From the NCBI GenBank assembly GCA_030248295.1, contig JASANH010000872.1, positions 23,948 to 87,947 on the forward strand: a stretch of 64,000 nt of DNA, in the 5' to 3' direction. The DNA comes from Mesodorylaimus sp. YZB2_4. Lineage: Eukaryota; Nematoda; Enoplea; Dorylaimida; Dorylaimidae. Within the stretch, counting starts at the first letter, position 1, and each line of letters starts with the position of its first letter. The position numbers and the translations under genes were made by a program. Positions 55,007 through 64,000 of this stretch are shown piece after piece. The notes under the pieces are model-generated. The model made no database searches. It was given only the letters and a program-made list of their open reading frames with translations, and had not been told where the DNA came from.

Positions 55007-57130
55007 TCAGTGGTGTACCGCCTTCCTCACGTTTTTTGAAGCGGTTGTTCGTTCGATTGGTTCTTCCTCCTTCACCTCCACTGGCTGTGTCTTCTTCCAA
55101 TGGTACGGACTTTCATCTCGAATTCTGGCGCTACACTGCATCAAGGAGTGTGACCTATCCCCACACTGACCACATGGAGAGGAGCAGTCTCGGGCATAGT
55201 GACCACTGCCCTTGCAGTTAAAGCAAACTACCTTACCGCTCTCTCTCCTGCTGTCGGACGAATATTTGTCACTGTCCTGCGCCCGTTTGTTCCAGCGTGG
55301 CGCTGAAGAATTGGGTCGTGAATCGCTGAACGATGTCGATCGGTCACGACGATTGTACTGTCGATGGTCACTTTGGCGCGTCTTCTGCTGCCTCGAATAC
55401 CATTGCTTTTGGTCGTCGTCGCTCGACTGGTACCTCGTGCTGTACCGTCCACGCCACTGGCCGCGTGAGCGCATCTGGCCACCCGAATCGAATTTCGGTC
55501 GTGACGTGGTACGATTGAAACGAGCGTACCCTTGATCGCCGTATGGATTGGGGCGATTCTGATTCGGTCGATTTTTGTTGCCGAATCGCGACTTCGTGAA
55601 TCGAACAGCAGGCATCTCATCGCTGCCTCCATCGTTCGTCATACCTGACCCATCGTCAGCATCGAAGAATTCGCCCTCTGAACTTGATGCATCTCCGTAC
55701 CTCGCACTCGCCATCATCGCCTTAGGCGTCGTACCCCTGTCAACAAGGTCAGATTTCATAAAGCTTTCTAACTCACAAGCTAGATGAACTCTTCGTTCCA
55801 AACCTGGTGGAGACTGTTCCACCAAGATTTGCTGCATCAATCGTTTCTTCAGAGGTTGCGTCAGGCCCACTGTGAACTGGAACGAGAGTTCTTCCTTCAA
55901 TCGTTCCGTGTCAGATTCTGGATACAATTGGGTACCCAGATCACACAACCGTTCCATGTATTTGATGACCGGTTCGCTCGCCTTCTGCACGCAGCTTTGG
56001 AACCTCATTCGGCGCTGCTCTGCGGATAATTGGCGATCGTAAATATCGGCCATCGCTTTCCTTGCTTGTTCGTACATAGATTTCTGTTCGGGCGACAATA
56101 ATGCCCATGTCGTCGCCGCTGCTTCTTTCATGCAACTACCAAAGTATGTTAGTTTAGTAGTTGCGTCAGCCGCTGCCAGTGCACTTTCGAACTGGCGTAA
56201 CCAAACTCGAAATTCGCCATCCATGCCGCCCCGAAAAGGGTCGAGACGTTGCATGGGAGGAAGTGGTAACATTGGTTTTCGCGGAGCCCATTGACGAGGT
56301 CCTCGGGGCGGATATCGTCCGCCTCCTCGTCCTCCACGTCCATCGTCGCCGTTATCCGATTCACTGGATCCGTTTCCATCGTCGTCATCTGGTGGGTCAC
56401 CTCGTTGACCTCCGCGATGATACTGTCTGCCGCTCGTTCGCTGGGGAGGGTAGAGATGATATACCGTTGGTACCTGTCCCACGTGATCGTTGACTGGCGC
56501 TGATTGACGGCCAGGTGCATTCGCTGCCAAGTTGACCCAATGCGGGTTCCCTTGGGCGTTGTACAGCACTGTTGGTTGCTCTTGCTGTTGTGCCGACGCC
56601 TCTGAGCACCTGACGGTACTCAGGCCTGTCGACGCACGGGGGGCCACATTCAGGGTTGTCGTTGTCGTAGCAGCCTGTTGCCTCGATGTACCGATCGTAT
56701 TCGCATCACGCAAGTTTGGCGGAATCGCGAATGGAAACTTGATCGGCGGATAATCTGGAAAACCAGTTTTAGGGTTAATCTGAACCTTACCTTCAGATAC
56801 CAACCGCAAACGATACTGTTCCATCGCGTCACGGGTACGCTGATAATGCTTATGGAGCTCTTCCTGGTACCCTTCTGGATCGTCTCGTCGTTTCCGCAGC
56901 ATCGCATCGCGTTCTTGTTGCGTGAAGAAATCGAGGAACCAGTGGTCCCACTCCGTCAGGGCGGGATACACCGGCCGTGGCTGCTGTTGCTGGTCTTTCG
57001 ATTCTTGTGGCTTCATCAGATCCGCGAATCGTTGTTCCATTCGCTGGATCGATGCATTGATCTCAGCTTCCTCCAAATCTTTATTCGTCTGCGTGAACGG
57101 CGACAGTGGCCGTTCTTGGTCACCAGCCAA
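55007..57130 (-). CDS. gag: Gypsy Gag with two CCHC zinc knuckles
   Basis: A long frame (to 707 codons). The first ATG in it is at 57,040. The central part has the retrotransposon Gag core ('LDPFRGGMDGEFRVWLRQFE', 'WALLSPEQKSMYEQARKAM', 'GLTQPLKKRLMQQI'). It is followed by an Arg/Ser-rich basic stretch and two zinc knuckles: CFNCKGSGHYARDC and CGQCGDRSHSLMQC, both C-X2-C-X4-H-X4-C. It forms the capsid and binds RNA. The frame is the same as that of the upstream ORF, separated only by a TAA (57,206-57,208), and the intervening codons are open. So the two could be one long ORF broken by a stop, or be linked by readthrough. Confidence 0.9.
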   Translation of the reverse strand: MAGDQERPLSPFTQTNKDLEEAEINASIQRMEQRFADLMKPQESKDQQQQPRPVYPALTEWDHWFLDFFTQQERDAMLRKRRDDPEGYQEELHKHYQRTRDAMEQYRLRLVSEGKVQINPKTGFPDYPPIKFPFAIPPNLRDANTIGTSRQQAATTTTTLNVAPRASTGLSTVRCSEASAQQQEQPTVLYNAQGNPHWVNLAANAPGRQSAPVNDHVGQVPTVYHLYPPQRTSGRQYHRGGQRGDPPDDDDGNGSSESDNGDDGRGGRGGGRYPPRGPRQWAPRKPMLPLPPMQRLDPFRGGMDGEFRVWLRQFESALAAADATTKLTYFGSCMKEAAATTWALLSPEQKSMYEQARKAMADIYDRQLSAEQRRMRFQSCVQKASEPVIKYMERLCDLGTQLYPESDTERLKEELSFQFTVGLTQPLKKRLMQQILVEQSPPGLERRVHLACELESFMKSDLVDRGTTPKAMMASARYGDASSSEGEFFDADDGSGMTNDGGSDEMPAVRFTKSRFGNKNRPNQNRPNPYGDQGYARFNRTTSRPKFDSGGQMRSRGQWRGRYSTRYQSSDDDQKQWYSRQQKTRQSDHRQYNRRDRSTSFSDSRPNSSAPRWNKRAQDSDKYSSDSRRESGKVVCFNCKGSGHYARDCSSPCGQCGDRSHSLMQCSARIRDESPYHWKKTQPVEVKEEEPIERTTASKNVRKAVHH

Positions 57131-57205
57131 TTCGTCATTGCCTTGACCATTGCCACTTGTCTGTCCTTCTTTATTCGATTCCAGTGACTTTCGGATATTG
57201 GTGGC

Positions 57206-58447
57206 TTAATGCACCATTTCTGATAATTCTTCTCGCAGGTTGCCCAGTGGGTTGAGACCAGACACCTGCCAATTCGTTGCGGTTAGGGTGCCATTGGCGC
57301 CCAACCTTGTCGAAGTCGAAGCTTGGTCGCTTGCTGGTGAAACATGCAAGCCCACCTGCTGCTGTTGATCGTCACCAGGACCAGTAGATTGACCAGTCCT
57401 GGCCGGTGTAGTGTAGGTCAACTGGTATGCGCGTTCCGTCCACCATTGCTGGATCGGATCCCAAATATACGCTCCAGTGACGAAAGCCAGCTGCAATGGC
57501 AAATACACGTGACAACGAGCCAAATCAAAATTACCTGACTGGGTGAAATATTCGTTCGCTGCCTCTTGGAGCCAGTCCTTCGTTGGAACTAGCAGTTCTT
57601 CGGCTTTGATCGTCTTGGCTGGTGCTCGACCATGGATCAGCCAGTAATAGGCGATCGCGTACTGGTACAGTTCACGCCGTAGGATATCGAGCAATTCGTA
57701 TTTGTTCGTTTTCGTCCAGCTAGCCTGTGGCCAAACCCCGGACCAGCCCAGACACTCGATCCAACGTTGGATGGTTTCGATATCCTTGCACTGTAAGATA
57801 TCTTTTCCCGTTAGTGCACCAGTTCCTACGGGAGGGGCGTTCTGACTGTCCATCCTCATACCCGATGAGGAGGTACCAGCCGCTTGGTCTTCCACGATCG
57901 TCGCCACTGACTGTGTGCGTTCGACAACCATAGTCGGCACCGTGTTTGGTCTAGTGTCTTCTGTCTGGTCCGCTTCCCTGGGCAATGATCTAGTACCTTT
58001 GGGGCGAGGACCCGTTGCTAAATCCCGAACCCAAGACGGTGTACTTACTACAGTCGAAGTAACCGCTGTCGTTATCGCCGGGAAGATCGTTGTTGTGGCT
58101 CTGGCAGCCTCCGTCGGAATGGCTGACAGGCGCTGATCTGAGGTACCCGCTCTGTTGATCGATGCCATCGTCTCACTCGTTCCACCCAGGCCGAGACGTT
58201 GTAAATGGTCTGTCTCGGACGTCCGTTGTTCCTTCGCTCGTTGTTGTGCCATTGTTGCTTGGACGGGCAATTTCGAATGACCAGACGGAGGAGCAAGCTC
58301 GTCCATCACTCGGTCCGCACCTCGGGTAGAAGGATTGTCCACCCTTTGGCGTGTATTGTAATAATGCTTCGGTGGATGACTTCCACCTTGATTCTTCTTC
58401 GTCGGATCCATGCCGATCGAATTTATGCGTCCGTTCACTAGACACAT
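57206..58447 (-). CDS. Gypsy upstream ORF, unrecognised (Gag N-terminal part?)
   Basis: About 414 codons from the first ATG (58,447; another at 58,411) to TAA. The N-terminal two thirds are low-complexity and Thr/Arg/Gln-rich. The last 140 residues look folded, with conserved-looking Trp residues ('CLGWSGVWPQASW', 'QYAIAYYWLIHG', 'YIWDPIQQWW'). No family recognised. It lies where a Gag matrix region would be, in the same frame as Gag, 76 bp before the annotated Gag frame. A matrix-like role is an inference from position. Confidence 0.65.
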   Translation of the reverse strand: MCLVNGRINSIGMDPTKKNQGGSHPPKHYYNTRQRVDNPSTRGADRVMDELAPPSGHSKLPVQATMAQQRAKEQRTSETDHLQRLGLGGTSETMASINRAGTSDQRLSAIPTEAARATTTIFPAITTAVTSTVVSTPSWVRDLATGPRPKGTRSLPREADQTEDTRPNTVPTMVVERTQSVATIVEDQAAGTSSSGMRMDSQNAPPVGTGALTGKDILQCKDIETIQRWIECLGWSGVWPQASWTKTNKYELLDILRRELYQYAIAYYWLIHGRAPAKTIKAEELLVPTKDWLQEAANEYFTQSGNFDLARCHVYLPLQLAFVTGAYIWDPIQQWWTERAYQLTYTTPARTGQSTGPGDDQQQQVGLHVSPASDQASTSTRLGANGTLTATNWQVSGLNPLGNLREELSEMVH

Positions 58448-58736
58448 CGGAATAAAAAGAATAACACGCGTGCGAGGGCTCACCTCAGCCTAACACGTGA
58501 TACTTGGCAACTCGCCAAGACAAACAATACTCAATGTTCTCGACGAGAATAATACTCGACCGAGCCTAAAACCAACTCGTGGCGATGTCCAAAAAGAGTT
58601 TAGACTTTGCACGTGCACGTCGAACGTCGACGGAATAATAATATCGCCGAAAAGTCAATATTAAGCAGCTCGGCGCTACTCAAACCGACACGCTTGACCA
58701 CTCCTGAATTGCGTTGGTAAGCTAACCCAAACGTGG

Positions 58737-58751
58737 CTGTTCGCGACGCCA
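58737..58751 (-). promoter_or_regulatory. Primer-binding site
   Basis: TGGCGTCGCGAACAG begins one base after the 5' LTR on the minus strand. It starts with TGG, the complement of the CCA end of tRNA. The tRNA was not identified. Confidence 0.75.
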
Positions 58752-58752
58752 G

Positions 58753-59143
58753 TGAAATCCTTGGCTCGCCCTAGGGCACACTAGGGCTGACCAGAGGATG
58801 GCCCAAGTCAGGAACAGTACCACGCAGTCCACGGACACCTTGTAATATCGTTTATTGCCACCACACCACAAGGGCCGTGTAGACTCACAATTCGGGGAGC
58901 AGCCGCACGTGTCGGCCGTCAAAGGGGTTCTGACGGGCCTGAGCCCGAAGTGCTCACAGAGCAGTTCAGATCAGGTGATCCAGACTAGTTCTCAACCAAT
59001 GTCTGCAATCGGACCAGCCACTCGACCTCAACCTCGCTCTCAGTCTCGTGCTGGCCCTGACATAGGAGAGGCGGACCGGTTCCCTGAACCAGTACACACA
59101 TAGGCCAGAGGACATGACACATGCCTAGTCCATGCCTATTACA
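58753..59143 (-). repeat. Gypsy 5' LTR
   Basis: Partner of 47,396-47,786. It should contain the element's promoter and polyadenylation signal; no TATA box stands out. Confidence 0.95.
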
Positions 59144-59332
59144 CAGCCTGTTACAAATAGTCTCCTTCTGAGGCCCCGACTAGCTCTTCGGCGTGATCAT
59201 CGGAAGGACATGATAAGACTCGGTTTTTAGATTATTTCACTTTTATAGCAATATTCCAATACCGACAAAAGATCCGTTGGATCCGCCGTGTCATCAGGAA
59301 ATCATCATATTTCTTGACTTCATATTCCTCGG

Positions 59333-59599
59333 ATGCATACCCATACGACGACAATGCAAAAGAGGAGAAACTCATCAGCCATAATTATTGCCAGTTGCAA
59401 ATATATCGATCAGTTAGAAAAAATGTCACTGCTGGGCAGTAGACTTTTAGTCAAGCATTTCATGTTCTTGAATGATAGTACAAGTACCTTGCCATGCATG
59501 GCTGCTCGAATCGACAACTGCATTGTGTGTGTAACTCGAAGCAGTTTAGTTGCTTGCCTAGCTAACGCGCCGGAAACTGTTAAGTTTTGTTCGCGGTAA
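59333..59599 (+). other. Possible upstream exon of the MULE transposase
   Basis: An open frame of 88 codons in the same orientation, with 'GSRLLVKHFMFLND' resembling the start of a FLYWCH finger, lies before the acceptor at 59,650. A GTAATT at 59,596 could be a donor, but the phase was not matched convincingly. Confidence 0.35.
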
Positions 59600-59650
59600 T
59601 TGGGACGCCCATGGTGTAAATGCGTGCTGCTTCGCTGGCTTTGTCTACAG

Positions 59651-60376
59651 GTTAGTCGAAACTAGTACTGCGAGAAAACGCTGGAGATGTGTTCGAAAGG
59701 ATTGCGCTGGCAAATTATGGACAACAATCCAAAATACTGCTCCTATTCCACGCGGCGACCACAATCATCTGCTAGATTCGGATCAAGCAATTGTAAAGGA
59801 AGCTGTATATGAAATGAAGGGAAGGGCTAAGAATGGAACAGTTCCAATTCCCACTATTTATTTGGAATCTGGGAGAATTTTCATGGACGGAACCTTCGAT
59901 GTGGCACCGCTGTTTCACCAGCAAGTGTTCACCATTTATGCCTTCATCTCGAACATTCAATTTCCTTTGCTTATCTGCGTACTGCCGGACAAGACAAGGA
60001 ACACATACAAGGCGTTGTTTCGGTAAGCTTGGAGCTTGGAGTAAGCGTATTGCGTTAGCCGACAGATTTTTTCCCAGGATGTCGAAAGATAAGGCTGTCG
60101 AAATGGGTCTTCAACTAGCGCCGCCCGTCATCACGTCAGATTTCGAAAGTAGATTGATTTCAGCCATTGCTAAGGAATTCCCAAACGCTCGCCATCTTGC
60201 GTGCTTTTACCACTCTTGTCAATGTATACATCGACGAGTTCAGCGTCTAGGTAACGAACTATTGTACATGCAAGATTGATTTTGAATGTTTGCTGCGTTG
60301 TAGGTTTGTCAGACCTGTACACGAATAACGAGAACATTCGAATTCAAATCCGTAATTCCTTCAGAATGTCAGCCTG
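59651..60376 (+). CDS. Mutator-like (MULE) transposase with FLYWCH finger, three exons
   Basis: Exon a (59,651-60,022) follows a TTTGTCTACAG acceptor. It encodes the end of a FLYWCH zinc finger ('KRWRCVRKDCAGKLW', 'GDHNH') and the MULE core start ('IFMDGTFDVAPLFHQQVFTI', first Asp; 'LLICVLPDKTRNTYKALF'). Intron 60,023-60,077 (55 bp, GTAAGC..CCCAG). Exon b (60,078-60,250) has 'PPVITSDFESRLISAI' (second Asp) and 'ARHLACFYHSCQCIHRRVQ'. Intron 60,251-60,303 (53 bp). Exon c (60,304-60,376) has 'LSDLYTNNENIRIQIR' and ends at a GTGAGA donor. Both introns preserve phase, so this stretch is intact. MULE transposases cut and paste DNA. Later exons with the third acidic residue and zinc knuckle were not found. 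Confidence 0.8.
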
Positions 60377-60379
60377 GTG

Positions 60380-61675
60380 AGAGTTTTCGTCGTTTCAATC
60401 AACAAAATCACTAGGCCTCGTTGGGATCGCAACTTCCACTTCAAAATTATAGTCACACATGCAGCTCAGGCCATCAAGAAGAGCAACCATTGGCAAATAC
60501 TAGACTGGCCGCTGCTGATTCGCAATTGACTTTTTTAATCGACAGCCATAATTTAGCTGATGACGAATCTAGTTCGATCGCCGAGTGAAACTGGGAAAGG
60601 TAGTACTGTACATGTGGTCAATTCTTTCCAAACAAAAAAATCCGTCATATTTTTTTGCGTGCGGTTTTTCATGACATGTTTCTCGATCGACGTAATATAC
60701 ATTACAAAATTCTGTTCTAAGTCTTTCGGATTATTGGCCACCGATTTCAACGCTTCTGAATGCATGATTTTTGGAACAGCAACCTCATCAATTACAATTG
60801 CACTGGCCTACGACAAAGTGAACTGGATGTCAGTTCACTCAGTCGTAAGTATCTTATAACCGAGGTGAAACGCGACAACAGACAAAAAATATGCTGTCGT
60901 GTAACCAAAGGTTTCTTACAAGCGAGGTTCTTGTAACCGAGGTTGACTTGTTGAATCTTTATCGGAACAGGTAGCCTACTGAATATATTCAATCAATCGA
61001 CTACATTTGAATCATACGGGAAGCAACAGATAGATTTCATATCGAAGTTACGCTCTCAAAAATTCAACTCCCAAATTCTACTAAACATCCCAAAAACACG
61101 TTTTTCATCGTGGCGACTCGCTTTATTCGCCAATCGGCGCTGGGCGCCTCTTTCGCATCAGCCAGCAGCTGTGAGGAGTAGCTTCCCGATGGTACTGTAC
61201 ATTGGTAGATAGTCGGTCCACAACGAAATTAATATTGTAGATAACGTTAATCACTGAACCAGAACCTCCGTGTGCTAGAACTTGACGTAGTAATGCTGGT
61301 TCTCCAGCAATTTGGCAATTATTACAACTTTGTGGATGGCCTGATACGTCTCCGATTTCTTATTAAACACTGGGGCCTCTTTTCCTAAGGTTGCTGCCCC
61401 TCGTGATCGCACTGACTACCGCTCCAAGTTTGTTCACTGGCTACGCGATGAGTAGTACTACCCGATTTCGCATAAAATAAGATGGATCACGATTTTCAGC
61501 CTCCTCAATCCTGCCGCTCATCTGATGTGCTTACCGCCATTAGTTCGACCTGTAACTCGCAAGTGCGTGCACAATACCAGAAATGATTTTTGATTGCTGG
61601 AATCTATGGCAGCAAATACTTTGGTTTCGGTCTTTCACGGCCAACCTTTTTCGTCCATTAAGAACGATCTTATCT
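60380..61675. other. No gene seen; may hold further MULE exons
   Basis: No segment could be matched to the rest of the MULE domain. 60,860-60,960 has short repeats of AACCGAGGT/AAGCGAGGT. Confidence 0.4.
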
Positions 61676-61680
61676 GAGAA

Positions 61681-62125
61681 GGGGACATCGCCAACCGTTA
61701 AGTCGAACTTTGAGAAACCAAAAATTGTGATATGTTCCTAGGCGCAGAAGAAAGCTCTGTGCAAAATATTAGAGGCGTCTGGTCAAGTGGTCAGTAATGA
61801 TCAGCGTCCCGAAAAGCTGAAGTCCCGAATTTTTGTGTGTTAACGAAGCTGAGCGTTGAGAAAAACAGTCAGAGTTCTCTCCAAACTAGGTTTTGGGTTC
61901 GGAGTTTCGAGTTAGCTTCCAACACTCGGATTTAGAGTTTTTTCGTGAAAAACCCAAAAAATCCAGCAGAATTTAAAAATTTCACTGTACTTCACGCGCT
62001 AACCACAATGACTAGTTGGCCAAACGCCTCTACGTAATATTTCACACGGAGCTTTCTTTTGCGCCCAAGAACATATGACAATTTTCGGGTTTCCAAAATT
62101 CGACGTAACGGTTGGCGATGCTCCC
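61681..62125. mobile_element. MITE family M1, best-preserved copy
   Basis: Starts GGGGACATCGCCAACCGTTA and ends TAACGGTTGGCGATGCTCCC. The arms pair for about 110 bp, with matching inner parts (AGAAAGCTCTGTGCAAAATAT against ATATTTCACACGGAGCTTTC; AGGCGTCTGG against CCAAACGCCT). 445 bp, no ORF. Three further copies lie in the window. Confidence 0.8.
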
Positions 62126-62587
62126 TCGTGTGTGGCCCGAGGGATAAAAAATCTTACTTCACCCAAGTGTGCTTCGATATTCTCCGCCTGAAACTATTAA
62201 ATGCTCGTGACAAAGCCTACAATCATGGTAAAATCCCATACTCGGTGCCAAGTGTCTAATTGTGTGTGACGGTGCTGCAAATGCGCCCCAGCCGCTCCAT
62301 CTTATCGTCATGGATGTCTTAAAGAATTTTTGAGTGTTTTTCTCGCAGCCTTCAAAAATTTCTGGGGCCTCGATTTAGCGTCTTTTACAATACCGAACTT
62401 CTGTCAGAATCCAAATTTTCAGATTGGACGTTCCTTACGCATAAGAGACATGATGAGAGACATGAGAGAGGGAGGATTTGCAAATGCTGATCAGTCACCA
62501 TCGATGTGGATTCCAGGCCAGTGTGTCGCTTTCCAGTTACACGGATATCCACGACGTATCTGTAAAAATAGGTCTTTACCAACAAAT

Positions 62588-63220
62588 CTACTTTCTCCTA
62601 GATCGACTTTGTCTAAAGGTCACGATGTTTTCTCTAAACAGAGTGATTTGCCCGCTTCCTCCCATTCGAGATTCACCATTATCTGCAAGTATGAAAGATA
62701 AATTGCCCGAGAGTAATAAGGTTTTCCCTACCAGTAGTACATAAAAAATGGGCCCGCAGACTGACGCAAAACCCAGGACTATGAAATTGGCCATCCGAAG
62801 CAAAAGCGCATCGAAAGTTGTTTTTCTTCATTGCTCGAACACTTATCGCCTGTTCGATTGAAGCACTCTTCCACTACTGGCAGCGCGAAATACGAGTATT
62901 GCTGAATGCTGCGATTTCGCTTCTATGACAGAATTCGAATATTTATCGCCTAGGCACAAGATAACAGTGAAAATCACATAACATTCAAAATGTATGATGA
63001 TTATTCTTGCAGAAAAGGTGAAGCTGACCTCTGGCGTTACCGCTCTAAAAACCATAAGACTATACAAAATGAGCAGACACACCTGGAAAGGGACATACGT
63101 ATGATCGACGATGTCAAGAGCACATTCAGCGCGTAAAACTGGCTCTGTAGTTCGTTGAAATGTTGAAGTTTTCTCGAAGATGTCTACTTGAATCCGAGCG
63201 GCACCGGGCTTCCGAAGCAT
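62588..63220 (-). CDS. Possible membrane-protein exons, unrecognised
   Basis: Two minus-strand open segments (62,588-62,803; 62,843-63,220) contain hydrophobic stretches ('FIVLGFASVCGPIFYVLLVG' and 'VCLLILYSLMVF', 'IIIIHFECYVIFTVILCL') separated by polar residues, as in a multi-pass membrane protein. No family motif and no clear splice pairs. The opposite strand is also open in places. Confidence 0.25.
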
Positions 63221-63479
63221 TTTACTGTTACTCCCAACACACCGCCAACTCGCTGGAGAAGCAATCGATATCGAACAAGTTATCTACATACCGCATCAAG
63301 ACAAAAAGAGGGGCGGATAGCGGTAAGACTTCAGAGCCAATCGTCCCTGACATCACCCTAAAATTGGCTTTTCTACCCTCAGCAACAACTTACTCGCATT
63401 ACGGATTTGAGAGCAAGTGCGTCCAAGTTATTTTGTGCATCGCTTGTAACGCATTTTGATGTCATCAGTTTTAGCAATT

Positions 63480-64000
63480 GATGGAATTGTACAATCCACC
63501 TAAACGCAGACTAGATTCACTTCGACACGAAAAGTGATTCACAGAGAGGCAGCTCACCTCCGCTTGCTAGCGAGATCAAGCGCGTCCATGTTCTTTAGCT
63601 GCTCTGTTCGTTTCCTACCACGAGGGGGGGGGGGGAGATGCTTTCTTTCGAAATAAACGGATCCTTTGGCACATGCGGCCGCACCTGCTTACCATTCCTA
63701 GATTTTCTAAAGGAAATGGGTAGGCCTCGATTTTCGGCAATTTCTGGAGCCAAATATTTTCAGGCAGGTGTTTCTTATCGCAAAGAGCGTGATATTCAAA
63801 CAATGATCTGATAGAGACTAGGTGGGAGCTACTGTTGCCGTTGTCGTTCACGAGCCGTCCAGTGCTGGGTGGCTTGCATGGCTGTTTGTTTGTCTTTCTC
63901 TGAACCAATCGATTACGCGTCTTTACGTTAGCGCGAAGCGAACATGACACATGACGTGGCACAGCCAAGACAAGGAGCTCATCTAAAACAGCATAAAATG
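63480..64000. other. No gene seen; G12 run at 63,624-63,635
   Basis: A minus-strand frame at 63,615-63,968 lacks a motif. Nothing else is supportable up to the window end. Confidence 0.4.

Larger units (their letters stand above)
47396..59143 (-). mobile_element. Full-length Ty3/gypsy LTR retrotransposon with PWWP-tailed integrase
   Basis: Two 391-bp direct repeats (47,396-47,786 and 58,753-59,143) start TG and end CA and differ at about four positions by eye. The flanks carry CAGC on both outer sides (47,392-47,395; 59,144-59,147), a 4-bp target-site duplication. Inside, on the minus strand, are a PBS, an upstream ORF, Gag with two zinc knuckles, protease, RT/RNase H, integrase with GPY/F module and PWWP domain, a 2-kb post-pol region, and a polypurine tract. 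The order protease-RT-RNase H-integrase defines Ty3/gypsy. The near-identical LTRs suggest a recent insertion, yet the coding frames contain several stops. Confidence 0.95.

Overview
This window is a repeat-rich stretch of a eukaryotic, almost certainly metazoan, genome. Coding segments are broken into exons with GT..AG introns. Several classes of animal-type transposable element are present, and the few host-like segments encode MAM domains and the C-terminal part of a seven-transmembrane receptor whose layout resembles nematode chemoreceptor (Srx/Srsx-like) proteins. A nematode or related invertebrate is my best guess, and it is only an inference. No bacterial operon, CRISPR array, rRNA gene or intact tRNA gene was seen.

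Layout. 1-6.1 kb: a decayed Helitron coding region (DUF6570-like part, Helitron N-terminal domain and Rep Tyr motif; no helicase). 6.1-13.5 kb: mostly non-coding with short dispersed repeats, one copy of a 0.4-kb inverted-repeat element and a possible coiled-coil gene remnant. 13.5-19.2 kb: a Ty1/copia integrase remnant with a SINE at its edge, and several tRNA-derived SINE heads. 19.2-25.3 kb: few features, including two short inverted-repeat elements. 25.3-28.9 kb: exons of a MAM-domain gene with frame breaks. 29.4-29.8 kb: a receptor exon on the minus strand. 31.9-33.9 kb: a spliced CACTA (Tnp2) transposase. 35.3-38.1 kb: two BEL/Pao fragments arranged head to head. 40.0-41.0 kb: a Tc1-type transposase remnant. 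42.3-43.6 kb: a candidate host gene with a clear small first exon. 45.9-47.0 kb: a long-inverted-repeat element carrying a SINE.

47,396-59,143 is a full-length Ty3/gypsy LTR retrotransposon on the minus strand: 391-bp LTRs that differ at about four positions, a CAGC target-site duplication, PBS, polypurine tract, an upstream ORF, Gag with two zinc knuckles, protease, RT/RNase H and integrase. Its integrase C-terminus, after the GPY/F module, carries a PWWP domain, the histone-mark reader fold also found in LEDGF. This direct integrase-PWWP fusion is the most interesting object in the window. 59.6-60.4 kb holds a FLYWCH-MULE transposase whose exons splice in frame.

The genes do not form a pathway; the window is a nest of mobile elements of different ages with a few host exons. 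Several breaks in the gypsy element fit C-to-T change, which would agree with methylation-linked decay, but this is inference.
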